Positions 31,857 through 42,610 are shown, numbered from the stretch's first letter. The stretch: 64,000 nt of DNA from Trichobilharzia regenti (GCA_944472135.2 OX235262.1:170189509-170253508); one strand, 5' to 3'. Program-made: numbers and translations. Notes: generated from the sequence alone by a model not told the origin.

Positions 31857-32712
31857 AATATGGATTTCGCCGATGATATATGTCTGATTTCCCACAAACT
31901 GGAAGATATGCAAGTGAAAAGCAACAAGTTGGCAGAAGAAGCATCAAAGATGGGACTTCAAGTGAACATAGATAAAACAGAGGTGATGAAGATTCCTAGC
32001 CAACATCAACAACAACAAGAGACAACAATCAGCCAGCATAAATGGGAGGAACCTGAAAGAAACAACCTCCTTTACCTACCTCTACCTGAGAAGCATCATT
32101 TCAACTACAGGCCAACGGAACTGACGAGGATATCGAAGCGAGGATCGGAAAAGCAAGACAAACCTTCATTACTCTCAAGTCTGTGTGGAGGTCAACAGCA
32201 CTCAGCCTGATAAATAATATCCGGATTTTCAACTCCAATGTGAAGTCAGTCAGTGCTACTCACTATACGGATCAGAGACTTGACCAGCGCGTCATAAAGA
32301 GCATCTCAAACAAACTACAGACCTTCATTAACAGTTGTCTTCGCTCAATACTCAATATCAGATGGCCGGCCAGAAAAGATCAGCAATAGTGAGGGATCTC
32401 TGGCAATGAGCGAACCAACCAACCAGGAACCGATTGTGAAACAAATAAGCAGGAAGAACTGGAGATGGATTGGCCATACTCTGAGAAAACAAACCATCAA
32501 GTGACATCACTAGACAAGCTATTACTCGAGTGGAACCCGAAAGGGAAGCGGCGAGTTGGTCGTCAGAGCTAGGGTGACTTGGAGGAGGTGATGTGAAGAG
32601 GAGATGAAGGCATGTGGGTAGACTTGGAGTGGGGTGAAAAAGTTGGCAGAAAACCGAACGCAATGGTGATGCGCAGCTGAAGCCCTATGTTCCTCTAGGA
32701 ACTAAAGGATAC

Positions 32713-32755
<43 letters not shown>
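31857..32755 (+). mobile_element. RTE-1 LINE, 3' copy with perfect 15-bp TSD
   Basis: A 5'-truncated insertion from the RT catalytic motif (DFADDICLISHKLEDMQVKS) to a clean (TAA)n tail of about 45 bp. It is flanked by exact ATATTGCACGTCACC (31842-31856, 32756-32770). The long pure tail and perfect duplication indicate a recent event. A frameshift after EEPERNNLL already makes it dead. Endonuclease absent. Confidence 0.9.
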
Positions 32756-32758
<3 letters not shown>

Positions 32759-32770
32759 TTGCACGTCACC

Positions 32771-33485
32771 GTATATATTTCCAAATAAATTCAGCTAACT
32801 CATTCATGTTGGTGTCAGGTCACATCAGGTACAGAATTCATAGAAATTTGAGCAGGTTGTGTTCAGTAATGCTGGTACAGTGCAACACACCAACAACACA
32901 CAACCCCGCTTTGCATGAAACCATTCCAACTGAAGGTAGTTATTTTCCTTCAAAAAGTAAATGAGAAATAGGGATTCTCACGAATTTCATGACAGTCTTT
33001 CATAAACAACACATGGTGGACTTACTGGACTTCAACTCATGACGCTTACACGACAGCCTGACTTCTATCTATGGGTGATATAAGTGGTTTCTTACACTTC
33101 TAATTTTGTTCCAGTTAATCGAGAGGTGGAGAAGAGGAATGGAAATATCTAGAATATCAAAGCTTAAAAAATTCGATGGAATCGCTGATGGACATATACG
33201 ACTCCCACATCTGAGAGAAAATATTGATTCTGTGATATCATCTATGAAGGACTGACAATGTCTGAAGAATTAATCGATTGTGATGAACCTCTCGAAAACC
33301 ATTTTTTTTCTTTTGAGAAATGGAGAAAGAAGGTGATGAAATGAACTTCACAATATCTAAATACAACAGTGGTATCACGCTTCAAGTCTAAGTCACAAGG
33401 TTTATCTAGGGTACAGTGCAAATAGGGTTCATTTTTATCGAAAACACTTTCACCAGGAGTCAGTAGGATAAACCACATAGGTGTA
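32771..33485. other. No gene recognised
   Basis: About 700 bp without a nameable repeat. A minus-strand frame at 33242-33478 (78 codons) lacks any feature I can recognise. Confidence 0.35.
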
Positions 33486-33496
33486 TTGTTACATTA

Positions 33497-33739
33497 ATAA
33501 TAATAATAATTTTTCCTTCACGTTCCCCAGTGGAACATAGGGCTACAAGCTAGTAGCTTGAAGTTTCTGTAGCAGAGTTTATTTTACAGGATGGGGTTGC
33601 TAGCCTCATGCCCAACCTTTGCTCTTTACCAGAATTATTTCTGGCTTAGAGAGGTAAAGGTGTACGTCGGTCGGGGATCGAACCCCGGACCATGTGCATG
33701 GTCGGCGAGCGTCCTAACCGCTATACCACCGACGCACTT
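33497..33739 (-). mobile_element. SINE1-B with TSD
   Basis: Minus-strand SINE1-B flanked by exact TTGTTACATTA (33486-33496, 33740-33750). The tRNA-like head (GGGGATCGAACCCCGGACC is the B-box region; GTCCTAACCGCTATACCACC the A-box region) is at right, then a middle block like the RTE 5' end (AGGATGGGGTTGCTAGCCTC) and a 3' block like the RTE tail (CCCAGTGGAACATAGGGCT). Confidence 0.85.
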
Positions 33740-33754
33740 TTGTTACATTATGAG

Positions 33755-34215
33755 AATCTATATTTATACTACTTATTAAAGACTAGTAGTATAAATTTTA
33801 AAACAAAGAAAACACTTAGCACTCTTAATGTATCGGCAAAACACTTTTCAGCAGAATCAAAATATTAGTGATAAAATTACTGAAATGCTTATTTCCAATA
33901 CACTGTTAAATTCTGGACTGCATGGTAGAGTGCGTAATTAAAGCTGTATGCAGTCATTTTCAGCAAATGTGCAACTTCACCGCGGTGAATTCTCAGTATT
34001 TTTGTGCTAAACGGAGTCTAGTACATATATCAGTAGTCATACTCTGCAGTAACTCATGGTCACTATCCACCTCTTGCAGTGATGTTGAAATAATAACCTC
34101 AGTGAAGGCATGTCTGAACTTTCGTTACACATGATGGGTTGCATTACATGTGCTGAACGATCACCTGTTTCAAGAACTATTAGTAGCGACGGGTTTAACG
34201 GCAGAGATTCCCATT
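33755..34215 (-). repeat. Unnamed repeat X, minus copy
   Basis: About 430 bp repeated in inverse orientation at 44005-44450. Shared stretches include AAGAAAACACTTAGCACTCT, ATTACTGAAATGCTTATT, TCACCGCGGTGAA and CCTCAGTGAAGGCATGTC. Estimated identity is high enough to be clear by eye but well below that of young elements. Coding capacity is unclear. It may be part of an unidentified transposon or a segmental duplication. Confidence 0.6.
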
Positions 34216-34237
34216 TTCCAGTCACTACACCATCTAC

Positions 34238-34480
34238 GTGCGTCGGTGGCATAGGGGTTAGGACGCTCGCCGACCATGCACATGGTCCGGGGATCGATTC
34301 CCAGCCGGCGCACTCCTTTACCTCGCTAGACCAGAAATAATCCTGGTAAAGAGGAAAGGTTGGGCATGAGGCTAGCAACCTCATCCTGTAAAATAAACTC
34401 TGCTACAGAAACTTCAACCCACTAGCTTGAAGCCCTATGTTCCACAGGGGAACGTGGAGGAAAAATTATTATTTATTATT
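34238..34480 (+). mobile_element. SINE1-B with TSD
   Basis: Best-preserved plus-strand SINE1-B, flanked by exact TACACCATCTAC (34226-34237, 34481-34492). Order: tRNA-like head (GGCATAGGGGTTAGGACGCT; GGGGATCGATTCCC), linker with CCAGAAATAATCCTGGTAAA, block ATGAGGCTAGCAACCTCATC (RTE 5' end, compare 47285), then CTTGAAGCCCTATGTTCCAC (RTE 3' end) and an A/T tail. Confidence 0.85.
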
Positions 34481-34529
34481 TACACCATCTACCGGTTTCA
34501 TCGGTTCGGGCAGGCATTTGGTTTTACTG

Positions 34530-34765
34530 ACGCTAAATCTCAAGACTTTGTCAAATGCCAAAGAGTGATTCAAAATTTCTCAAGCGGAATTCAAATGGGA
34601 AAGGACAAGAGGGGCACCTGAATGTGACATGGAAGAGTTCGTGTTAGGAGCGAATGAAGGCTTGTGGGCGATTCTGGAGTCAGCTGAAGAAGACTGCAGA
34701 GGACAGAGCGTAATGGAAGTGTCCTACTGAAGCCCAACTTTCCACTTGGGACCATATGGAATAGT
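34530..34765 (+). mobile_element. RTE-2 LINE, 3' tip
   Basis: Decayed RTE-2 end: GAATGAAGGCTTGTGGGCGA, GAAGAAGACTGCAGAGGACA and tail CCACTTGGGACCATATGG with a short AATAAT run. Non-coding by now. Confidence 0.6.
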
Positions 34766-35398
34766 AATAATGATAACTCCCACCGCAGTCATTGGTCATA
34801 AGTTATTTTAAATATTTCAGTATATGGAATAACTTTTAATTCTCTGAGGTCTTTTTGTGGTCCCGGCTCAACAGCCTATTATTATCATGTCATCACTGCA
34901 TATTGAGTTTACTTGATTTTCACAAATTCCATTACATAACATCTTTCTAAAGATCTCATATTTCGTACGTTTGCGCATCACAAACATGTTGTCTGCTCCT
35001 TGAAGAATAACACGATTAACTACTCCCAGCAAGAATCCTGTTATTTGAAATACAATGGAAGTCAGTAAGGATGTTTGTGTGAATACCCCTACCTCAAAGT
35101 TCCTTTCTTCTGTATGTGCAGTATCATCTACGAAGAAATTTGGAGTGCAAACATTCAAATATAATCACACAAAGATTTCTACAAACTGTAACTCTTAAAA
35201 TGCGGTCGTTTGACTTCAAATAAGGAGGGCATAATTTCAGGTGTCATACCCCTGTGTGGTCGAAAATATTTTACTTTTACTTCTTCTTTATAAGTCTTCA
35301 TTCGGCACTTAATACCGTTGTCCTGCTGACATTTAATAAGTCATTCTAACTAGAGTCCTTTGGTCTAGTGTTGTTAGTCGATGCTTCCAAACTGGTTA
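34766..35398. other. No gene recognised; 96-codon minus-strand open frame
   Basis: The minus-strand frame 34868-35158 has a protein-like composition (TQTSLLTSIVFQITGFLLGV is a possible membrane segment) but no family that I recognise, and no neighbour explains it. It could be an exon or an old retrocopy. Rest AT-rich without named repeats. Confidence 0.3.
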
Positions 35399-35399
35399 T

Positions 35400-35481
35400 T
35401 ACTGTTATTCCATTGGGTTCCGAGCGGGACATATGGCTTCAACAACACGTCTACACTCTCTTTCATTTTCTGTGGTCCTCT
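35400..35481 (-). mobile_element. RTE-2 LINE 3' tip, left part of an interrupted copy
   Basis: Tail block GGGTTCCGAGCGGGACATAT and the following C-terminal region, cut at 35481. The duplication CTGTGGTCCTCT here corresponds to CTGTGATCCTCT at 36130-36141, where the same RTE-2 continues. Confidence 0.65.
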
Positions 35482-36129
35482 CCCGGCCAATAATTGCTAC
35501 CTTGTCGTGGTGGTCGGGCTTGAATACCGTAATGACCCAACATGCTAAACTGACTGGGGCTCTGTCCCTGCAGGTCCTACCATGTCAGGAAGGTTGTTTG
35601 GACAGCGGTTAAACTAAAAGCACTTACCATGGGGTACATGTGCTCCAGTATCCAATCGGATCGAATGGCGTACGAACCCATATGGGTCACCGACAATCAT
35701 GCGAATGCAGCTCCTGACGCTGCTCCGCTGCCTTGCGGATTAGACTCCAAGTTAAAGGCTCGGGGGTGGTGGTTCCTTAATAAAACCACCTGCTTCGGTC
35801 TGGGTGCCCGGTCAATATCTCAGCCCTCACACAATGAATTGAATGAAGCAACAAACAATCAATGAAACTTATCGCGTGTTGCACTTACACGTGTTGCAGT
35901 TTCTTTCTTTCTTCCCTTCCCGATGATAGTTAACGAATACTGTTTGAACTTGTTAAACATGACTGTTTTCCTTCCAGATGAAGTTCTTTATCCGTTCTCT
36001 GCTTATATATATTTTTTCTCTTCTCTCTTTTTTTCTTTTGATCTATTTTGTCTTATTATTATTGTGTGGCGCATCCTTCTTGGTGCCATATTGTACCAAG
36101 TTTTTAAGCGTTTAAATAAATAAATAAAT
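35482..36129 (+). mobile_element. Composite retroposon with GC-rich head and (AAAT)n tail
   Basis: A 648-bp insertion in RTE-2 with an 11/12 matching duplication (35470-35481, 36130-36141). The first 380 bp are unusually GC-rich for this window (GCTACCTTGTCGTGGTGGTC, GCTGCTCCGCTGCCTTGCGG) and may be the 5' leader of a LINE; the last part is T-rich, then GCCATATTGTACCAAG and a TAAATAAATAAAT tail. The 5' leader seems joined directly to the 3' end, as in internally deleted, non-autonomous LINE derivatives. The frame 35629-35865 is probably not a gene. Confidence 0.6.
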
Positions 36130-36335
36130 CTGTGATCCTCTTCATCGGGGTTCATGTTTGCCCATGATCTCTCGTTCCCTCTTCTCATGATCTCCTCTAT
36201 GTCACCCTCGCACGGACAACCCACTCGTCACCGCTTCCCATCGGAATCCCACTCCAGAGATGGTCTGCCTTGTGTGCGATATCATTCGACAGCCTCCTCC
36301 ATCCGCATTTTCTCCTACACATTTGTTGAGCTTCC
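36130..36335 (-). mobile_element. RTE-2 LINE, right part of the interrupted copy
   Basis: Continuation of 35400-35481 in minus orientation (TCATGATCTCCTCTATGTCA, GACAGCCTCCTCCATCCGCA). Ends near 36335. Bases 36336-36494 show no gene. Confidence 0.65.
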
Positions 36336-36506
36336 AAAATCGGCAGATCCAAATTTATCAACAGCACACCACTGCATTCGAAAGCTCATTCACAGACATG
36401 AGTGTCCAAATGAAATCTACTGGCTAACTTATACAAGGCACCATGGTTTTGAAAAAGAAGGTGGGAAAGACCTATTTGTTGGTTCCAGGCTTATAAATCA
36501 ACCTAT

Positions 36507-36739
36507 TTTTTTGTTCCTTCACGTTCCCAGTGGAACATAGAGCTTCAAGCTCGACGCTTGAAGTTTCTGTAGCAGTGTTTATTTTTACAGGATAGGGTTG
36601 CTAGCCGCATGCCTAACCTTCCCTCTTTACCAGTCTTATTACTGGCTTAGTGAGGTAAAAGAGTGCGTTGGCCGGGGAACGAACCCTGTACCATATGCAT
36701 GGTTGGCGAGCGTCCTAACCGCTGTGTTACCGACGCACT
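36507..36739 (-). mobile_element. SINE1-B, older copy with imperfect TSD
   Basis: Minus-strand SINE1-B between AAATCAACCTAT (36495-36506) and AAGTCGACCTAT (36740-36751), 10 of 12 matching. The A-box part is changed (CGCTGTGTTACCGACGCAC) and the B-box part reads GGGGAACGAACCCTG. More diverged than the three other B copies. Confidence 0.8.
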
Positions 36740-36751
36740 AAGTCGACCTAT

Positions 36752-37934
36752 GAAACATGTTGAATACTGTGCTCGATTTTATGGTGCTAAGTTTTGTATC
36801 TGAAATATTCTTCCACTGTGACAACTGACGTCAGTGATTTGTGGAATCTGTCTACATCCAAATAACCATGTGTCCTCTGAATTCTCTTGTTTTGTACATT
36901 GAATTCTCGTCGCCGTTTTTAGCCCTTATGATGAAAGTCAGCTGTGTAAAGCGAAAGAAAAAAATGAATGGAGAGACATCAGGAATCTACGATTACAATC
37001 ACTTCGAATAGACTATGCTAATCGCAAATGCACAATCAGATGAGAAACTAATAGTGTCTTGTATCATTTTCAAAACTTTTCTTAGCGATCCAGCTGTAGT
37101 GCATCTCTTCGACACTGAAGTGCATCTAGAGTCAAACCGTAATAACTATGGAACAGGTAGATAAACGACTAGTTTTCCTATAATGAATAAATTTCAAGTC
37201 TTTTTATAACAACTATTCATCAAGGCAGGCTGTAGGAGAGTATCCTATAGTTCTTTTGTTCTTTTTGCAACGTATGGGTTGCAGTATTTATAGTTCAGTT
37301 ATCACTATCTCAGGTAAGCTGACAGAAATTTCCTTAAAAATCAATCCAACTTTTTTTTCTAATTCGATACATTGTCCTCGAAAACATATTCATAAACGAT
37401 TAGTCATCTTGATCTTTCTCTCTGTAGTCAGTACTACAAACTGGGCATGTTATTTTAGTGGCTAAGTGGAAATCAGAGTGCACAATTTTATCAAGACTGT
37501 TCAAGAAATAAGAAATTTCTACGCATCCAAACAAACATTACACATCTGATGAATACACAATAACCAACTTTTTCGACTGCTACCCCGATGGATTGAGCAT
37601 AATCATTCCTTTACAGTTTCTGTCATTCTTGATAACAATACTACCTGTAATATTTCCACGGGCAACACACCACAGGGTGGTTGAACAGGATAGTAAAAAG
37701 TCTTAGTACAATCATATGAGCAATTATACTTCTGCAAACAACATCTATAATGAGTACCAGAGAGACTTATCAAGATTTCACTTTATGAACATAGTACAGT
37801 TAAGTCTCATTCGAAATCTACTTTGCTCTTAAGGTAACACATTCATAGAATTTTAAATTTGATAATGTGGCGTGTGCTACTGATAAGATTTATCAGTAGT
37901 ATATATATATACACATGAAGAGATGTTCACCAGC
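36752..37934. other. No gene recognised
   Basis: About 1.2 kb without a recognisable exon or repeat family. A short hairpin CTACTGATAAG...CTTATCAGTAG-like sequence and a (TA) run lie near 37880-37915. Could be single-copy DNA. Confidence 0.35.
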
Positions 37935-37977
37935 ATAAAAACATCATTAAAATTAAAACAATTAGTCCCTTTGATAA

Positions 37978-38515
37978 ATTTGAACAAGGCATTAAGAAGA
38001 CAAATTTCGCGAGATGATATCATTTCGTAGTTTCTTTACAACCGCTTTACAACTAACATGGTTAACAATGATAAAATAAAGTTCATGAAATTTACTCAGT
38101 TAAATAAAAACAAAAGTACATACTAATGACCAATCATATTAAGATAGGTCATGCAGTCCAGGGTAGGCGAAGATTGAAGTCTATTGATTTTTGTACACAC
38201 AGTTTAGGCTGTATGTGATTAATCCAAAGTGCTTCCATCACCTTCAATAACCTTGAATTAGAGTTATGTGAAATAATTGTGAAACAGTCATTAATATTTA
38301 TTTTGTGACCAGACATTAATAAGTGTTTTGCAATGGATGATGCTGGATTTCTATTAAGATTAATCGCGTTGGGATTTTCGATATGGTTTACTAGCCATTT
38401 TGGAATATGTTCTTTTCGACGACATTGGAACATTCTGTTAGTTCTACCTATATAGGTGTCACCGCAGCTGCAGGTGAACTTGTAGATACAGTTTGAAGTA
38501 GAGTCCACAGAATTT
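37978..38515 (-). repeat. Left inverted arm of the young PLE
   Basis: Exact-looking inverse of 39622-40159, both 538 bp. The minus strand still encodes the last 119 residues of the element (GIY-YIG domain) without a change. At 38515 the sequence switches to the plus-strand body (AATTTAAACCAATTGGG). Confidence 0.85.
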
Positions 38516-38599
38516 AAACCAATTGGGTCACATACTCCTCAGCTTTATGGTCTTCCGAAGATCCACAAAACTGGGAACCCACTGAGACCCATCTTAGAC

Positions 38600-39988
38600 A
38601 TGTCAAATTCTCCTTATCATAAAATCGCCAAATGGATTACAGAGGTCCTTACGCCTGTAAGAGACTCATTATCAAATCATTCTGTAAAAAGTTCATTTGA
38701 TCTTACAGAAATGCTGGACACCTTGAACATTAAGGAAAAGGTTATGTGTTCAATTGACATAGAATCTTTATTCACCAATGTTCCCCTTCATGAAACTGTT
38801 GATTTTATTTGCGATTACATCACAAGCAATGGCATAAACTTACCCATTCCCGTCACTTACATCAAAGACATAATCTTAATGTGTACAGAAAATATTAGAT
38901 TCACATTCCAAGAAAAGGCATATAAACAAATCGATGGTGTTGCGATGGGGAGCCCTCTGGGGCCCCTGTTAGCAGATATATTTATGTCGAAATTAGAGAA
39001 ACAAATGCAAGGTATGCTTGGAGGATTTATGCTGTATAAACGTTATGTTGATGATACTCTTATTATTGGTAATAATAGTGAATCTATTGAAAACTTCATT
39101 ACTCTATTTAATCATATTCATCCAAATATTCGAGTGACTTCCGAACTAGAATCGAATAACAAACTTGGTTTCCTGGATATTACTATGACTAGGAGAAATG
39201 ATGGAACGATTCAGCGCTCTATTTTTCGTAAACAAACATGGACTGGACAATATCTTCATTTTACCAGTTTTGTTCCTATCCAGTATAAACGTTCCCTAGT
39301 GAAATGTTTGTTCTCAAGGGCCCGAAAAATATGCACGAGTGACACACTGATGGATGAGCTTCGACATGTACATTCAGTTTTATTAGCTAATGGTTATCCG
39401 GAGAGCTTTATCACTTGTCACAGCAAAGAAAAACCACATCTCGAAAAGACAGCTTCTGTACCAAAGAAAGCCATCTTTATTAATCTACCATTCAAGGGCG
39501 ACCAGATTATGCAGTTGACAACTCAAAGACTTCGATCAGCCATCAAACGCACATTCTACGCCGCATCTCTTTTTCTCACTTGCCGAACATTTTCGATCCC
39601 TGTTCCTACGATTAAAGGACGAAATTCTGTGGACTCTACTTCAAACTGTATCTACAAGTTCACCTGCAGCTGCGGTGACACCTATATAGGTAGAACTAAC
39701 AGAATGTTCCAATGTCGTCGAAAAGAACATATTCCAAAATGGCTAGTAAACCATATCGAAAATCCCAACGCGATTAATCTTAATAGAAATCCAGCATCAT
39801 CCATTGCAAAACACTTATTAATGTCTGGTCACAAAATAAATATTAATGACTGTTTCACAATTATTTCACATAACTCTAATTCAAGGTTATTGAAGGTGAT
39901 GGAAGCACTTTGGATTAATCACATACAGCCTAAACTGTGTGTACAAAAATCAATAGACTTCAATCTTCGCCTACCCTGGACTGCATGA
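38600..39988 (+). CDS. PLE reverse transcriptase with C-terminal GIY-YIG endonuclease, open frame
   Basis: The longest open frame in the window: 462 codons from ATG 38600, though the frame is open upstream through LYGLPKIHKTGNPLRPILD, so the ATG is internal to the RT. RT motifs: A in VMCSIDIESLFTNV (residues about 48-61), B in GVAMGSPLGPLLADIFM, catalytic YVDD at residues 149-152, then LGFLDITMTRR. The linker runs to about 345. The GIY-YIG domain has CIYKFTC (350-356), YIGR (362-365) and RRKEH (HIPKW follows), ending LCVQKSIDFNLRLPW. The N-terminal part of a full PLE protein is missing. Retrotransposition function is inferred from the family. Confidence 0.85.
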   Translation: MSNSPYHKIAKWITEVLTPVRDSLSNHSVKSSFDLTEMLDTLNIKEKVMCSIDIESLFTNVPLHETVDFICDYITSNGINLPIPVTYIKDIILMCTENIRFTFQEKAYKQIDGVAMGSPLGPLLADIFMSKLEKQMQGMLGGFMLYKRYVDDTLIIGNNSESIENFITLFNHIHPNIRVTSELESNNKLGFLDITMTRRNDGTIQRSIFRKQTWTGQYLHFTSFVPIQYKRSLVKCLFSRARKICTSDTLMDELRHVHSVLLANGYPESFITCHSKEKPHLEKTASVPKKAIFINLPFKGDQIMQLTTQRLRSAIKRTFYAASLFLTCRTFSIPVPTIKGRNSVDSTSNCIYKFTCSCGDTYIGRTNRMFQCRRKEHIPKWLVNHIENPNAINLNRNPASSIAKHLLMSGHKININDCFTIISHNSNSRLLKVMEALWINHIQPKLCVQKSIDFNLRLPWTA

Positions 39989-40169
39989 CCTATCTTAATA
40001 TGATTGGTCATTAGTATGTACTTTTGTTTTTATTTAACTGAGTAAATTTCATGAACTTTATTTTATCATTGTTAACCATGTTAGTTGTAAAGCGGTTGTA
40101 AAGAAACTACGAAATGATATCATCTCGCGAAATTTGTCTTCTTAATGCCTTGTTCAAATAAAAACATCA

Positions 40170-40510
40170 AATAGCACGGAGATAGATTTGATGTCAGCGA
40201 AAGAAAATGATGGTGTTGAGGAGATACATGGGAGATGTCAAAGGAACGCAAAGAAACACAATATGAAGGTCAGAAGTACTACGACACCAAAGATCTGTGC
40301 AAATGGTGATTTGAAGGTAAGGTGTACATAATTTTGCTATATAAAAACACCGAATTACTAATAAACATTCTTCTGACAAGCCTTCTTCGTCCTCTACCGT
40401 TATAATATCGTAAATCCAGTTCCATCTATTTAACTCGTACTTGCTTATATCTGAGAGCGTCAATCATAACCATGGTAACCGATGGTTACTGGTGTTGTTT
40501 AAAGGCAGTA
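40170..40510. other. No gene recognised
   Basis: Sequence between the young PLE and a solo LTR. A minus-strand frame (40194-40463) has no recognisable domain. Bases 40511-40514 (ATAT) are the LTR target duplication. Confidence 0.35.
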
Positions 40511-40514
40511 ATAT

Positions 40515-40852
40515 TGTGGTGAGAGTTGGCTGCTAGCCAAAAGTGGTAGACAGTATTTTACGTCAGTGTTTATGTCCCCAATATTGGTCGTGAGAAAATA
40601 TGATCACAGACTGATTCAACAACCAACCACAGCACACTTTGCGTAGGCGGATACAGTCAAAATATATATGACCTGACGTGCAAGAAACAGCCAAAAAGAG
40701 ATGTAAGGTTAACTTTCTGTGAGAAACAACCAATAAGAAGAGTGTGTTTGTTTGCTTGAATAATCTATAATAATGTACATGAAAAAATATAAATACGTGT
40801 TGGTTTCCTTAATAAACGATCTGTTGCCTGGCCCTTGTCTTCTGCTGTTACA
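40515..40852 (+). mobile_element. Solo LTR, family I, with TSD
   Basis: A 338-bp plus-strand LTR, TGTGGTGAGAGTTGGCTGCT ... TTCTGCTGTTACA, flanked by ATAT (40511-40514, 40853-40856). A TATAAATA box near 40789 and AATAAACGATC near 40811 give a plausible U3-R-U5 layout. The best-preserved copy of the family; no internal region is left. Confidence 0.8.
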
Positions 40853-40856
40853 ATAT

Positions 40857-41225
40857 AAATCAAACAAGGGTAATGAAATAATGTCGTTAAAGCTGCTTTG
40901 CAGAGGTAGACGCAGTGAACACAGGTTGATCCTATATTTCAAAAGTATTTGAAATTTAATTAAAATCGCTCATTATTTAAAATTTGAGTTACAAATGGTC
41001 GGTATGGTAGGTTATTTCTAAAATCATAAGACTACCTGAGTAAAACGTTATTTTACTGATAACTGACTGCAAGAGGTTTGTCACAGCAGTCTGCCTGCAT
41101 TTGAACAATAAAACAGAAAATTACTGTTACAACAACAAAAAATAGTGATGGGTAGTTTTCAGTCTATGGGCGGTTAGAAACCAAAAAAAAATATCGAGCT
41201 AATCCATATAATGATTCCCCTAAAT
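40857..41225. other. No gene recognised
   Basis: About 370 bp without a nameable repeat or coding signal, before the inverted PLE tail at 41226. Confidence 0.35.
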
Positions 41226-41259
41226 AAATTTAAGTAAAGTAAGAACAACTGCAATTTTT

Positions 41260-41314
41260 GCAAAATAAAATGATACCATCATCGATTATTTCGTTGGCTT
41301 CTCATCAGCCGCCG
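41260..41314 (-). ncRNA. Small PLE hammerhead in the inverted head piece
   Basis: Minus strand CTGATGAGAAGCCAACGAAA with intact core. Stem I pairs GCGG with TTGC using two G-U pairs. Stem III pairs the bases after GAAA (ATAAT) with TTTAT, closed by the GATGGTATC hairpin. Confidence 0.6.
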
Positions 41315-42239
41315 CTTACCGGCAGCAGACATTATCAAGTACATCTACAGAAACAACTTGAACATACTTGCATGGAGAATATGCTCTAAAGAGAAACTAG
41401 AGGAGGAGTTTGAGTTCCTTGAAAATATATTGAAGAGAAACCGGTATCCTCAAAGGTTCATCAACAAGTATGGAAGATCTGAAGTCACATATGTAAAACA
41501 AATCACAGTGGAAAAAAAGCCAGTCTACCTTCAGCTTGATTATATAGGTGAAAATATTGCAGCGATGATCAACAGAAGGCTGAGTTCATCACTAGCCATA
41601 GCGTATCCTGCAGCTTAGGTCGTTCCCGTCTATCGAACAACTTGCTATTTGGTGCAATCAAAAATCGATAGGTATCCTTCTCATGTTACCTCCAACTGTA
41701 TATACAAATTTACATGTATCTTCGGGAGCAGTTACATTGGAAGGACAGAAAAAGAAGGACATATCTAGGATTTTCTGAACATGTACCAAAAATCTTACGT
41801 CTAAAGGGAACAAATGCTTCTAAAAAGTGACATCGCCAGACATCTTCTCGACATGGGTCATGAGGTGGACATCGAAAAGTCGTTCAAAATTATCAATAGT
41901 TAGGCAAAAGAGCTCAATTCTCCTCAAGTTTGCTGAAGCCATTTCCATTAGGCGCCTGAAACCTGATTTATGCGTCCAGAATGAAGCGGTTATCAGTCTT
42001 TCTTTGCCCTGGTAACTGGATAATTTCACCTCTCTTCCCTCCGAATGTGAAATGCTAAAAGTTTCCATTGTGTTTGATTATTATTGTTCGGAATAGTGGT
42101 TAATATTGCATATTTATATATGTGTATATTTTTCGTGTATGAGTATATTGATCGATTGATTTTTGTTTAAACTTAACTCTGTGCAAGTATGTTAAAACTG
42201 TTTTTGTAGATATATTTAATAATGTCTTTGGCCATGTGG

Positions 42240-42289
42240 GCAGCTGACGAGAAGGCAACGAAATAAAAGATGGTACCATTTTATTCTGC
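42240..42289 (+). ncRNA. Small PLE hammerhead, fully paired copy
   Basis: The clearest of its kind: stem I GCAG/CTGC, core CTGACGA, a one-pair stem II around AAGGCAA, GAAA, and stem III ATAAAA/TTTTAT with a GATGGTACCA loop region, so that the cleavage site would follow U (TTTTATT/CTGC). All invariant core positions are present. Confidence 0.7.
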
Positions 42290-42610
42290 TAAAACTGTAG
42301 TTCTTGCTTTGTTCAAAAATCAGTCGATCAATATATGCATACAATAATAATGTATAATGATAAACATTTTATCCTGAAAAGTCATCATCATAAATAATGT
42401 AATCTTTCAGCGTTACATCTCATTTTGTAACACTGAAAGACTTCATTGTGTCTGATTTTTGTTTGGAATAAAGTGATTATTATTATTACTAGATTTAGCA
42501 TTGTATGCATATATCGATCGATTGATTTTTGTTTAAAAATGAACTCTCCGTGCAAGTATATTAAAGTTGTTTCTGTAGGCATACTTAATAATGTCTTTGA
42601 CCTGTAAGCG

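Larger units (their letters stand above)
37947..40157 (+). mobile_element. Young Penelope-like element with inverted tail and 12-bp TSD
   Basis: A complete insertion flanked by exact ATAAAAACATCA (37935-37946, 40158-40169). It starts with a 31-bp piece, then a minus copy of its own last 538 bp (37978-38515), then the plus-strand body. The two arms look identical, which means little time since insertion. The body is 5'-truncated inside RT (it begins just before QLYGLPKIHKTG), so it is open but not full length. I found no hammerhead in its tail, unlike lineage E. Confidence 0.85.

Noticed and set aside
33650..33740. A true tRNA gene on the minus strand
   Set aside because: It is the head of SINE1-B, repeated at 34.2, 36.6 and 43.1 kb with TSDs; the cloverleaf is incomplete.
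37978..40157. Hammerhead in the young PLE
   Set aside because: CGAAAT occurs near 40109, but no CTGANGA box lies at a suitable distance on either strand.
37978..40159. DNA transposon with long terminal inverted repeats
   Set aside because: The 538-bp arms contain the GIY-YIG coding end of the PLE itself, so they are an inverted partial copy, not transposase-bound ends.
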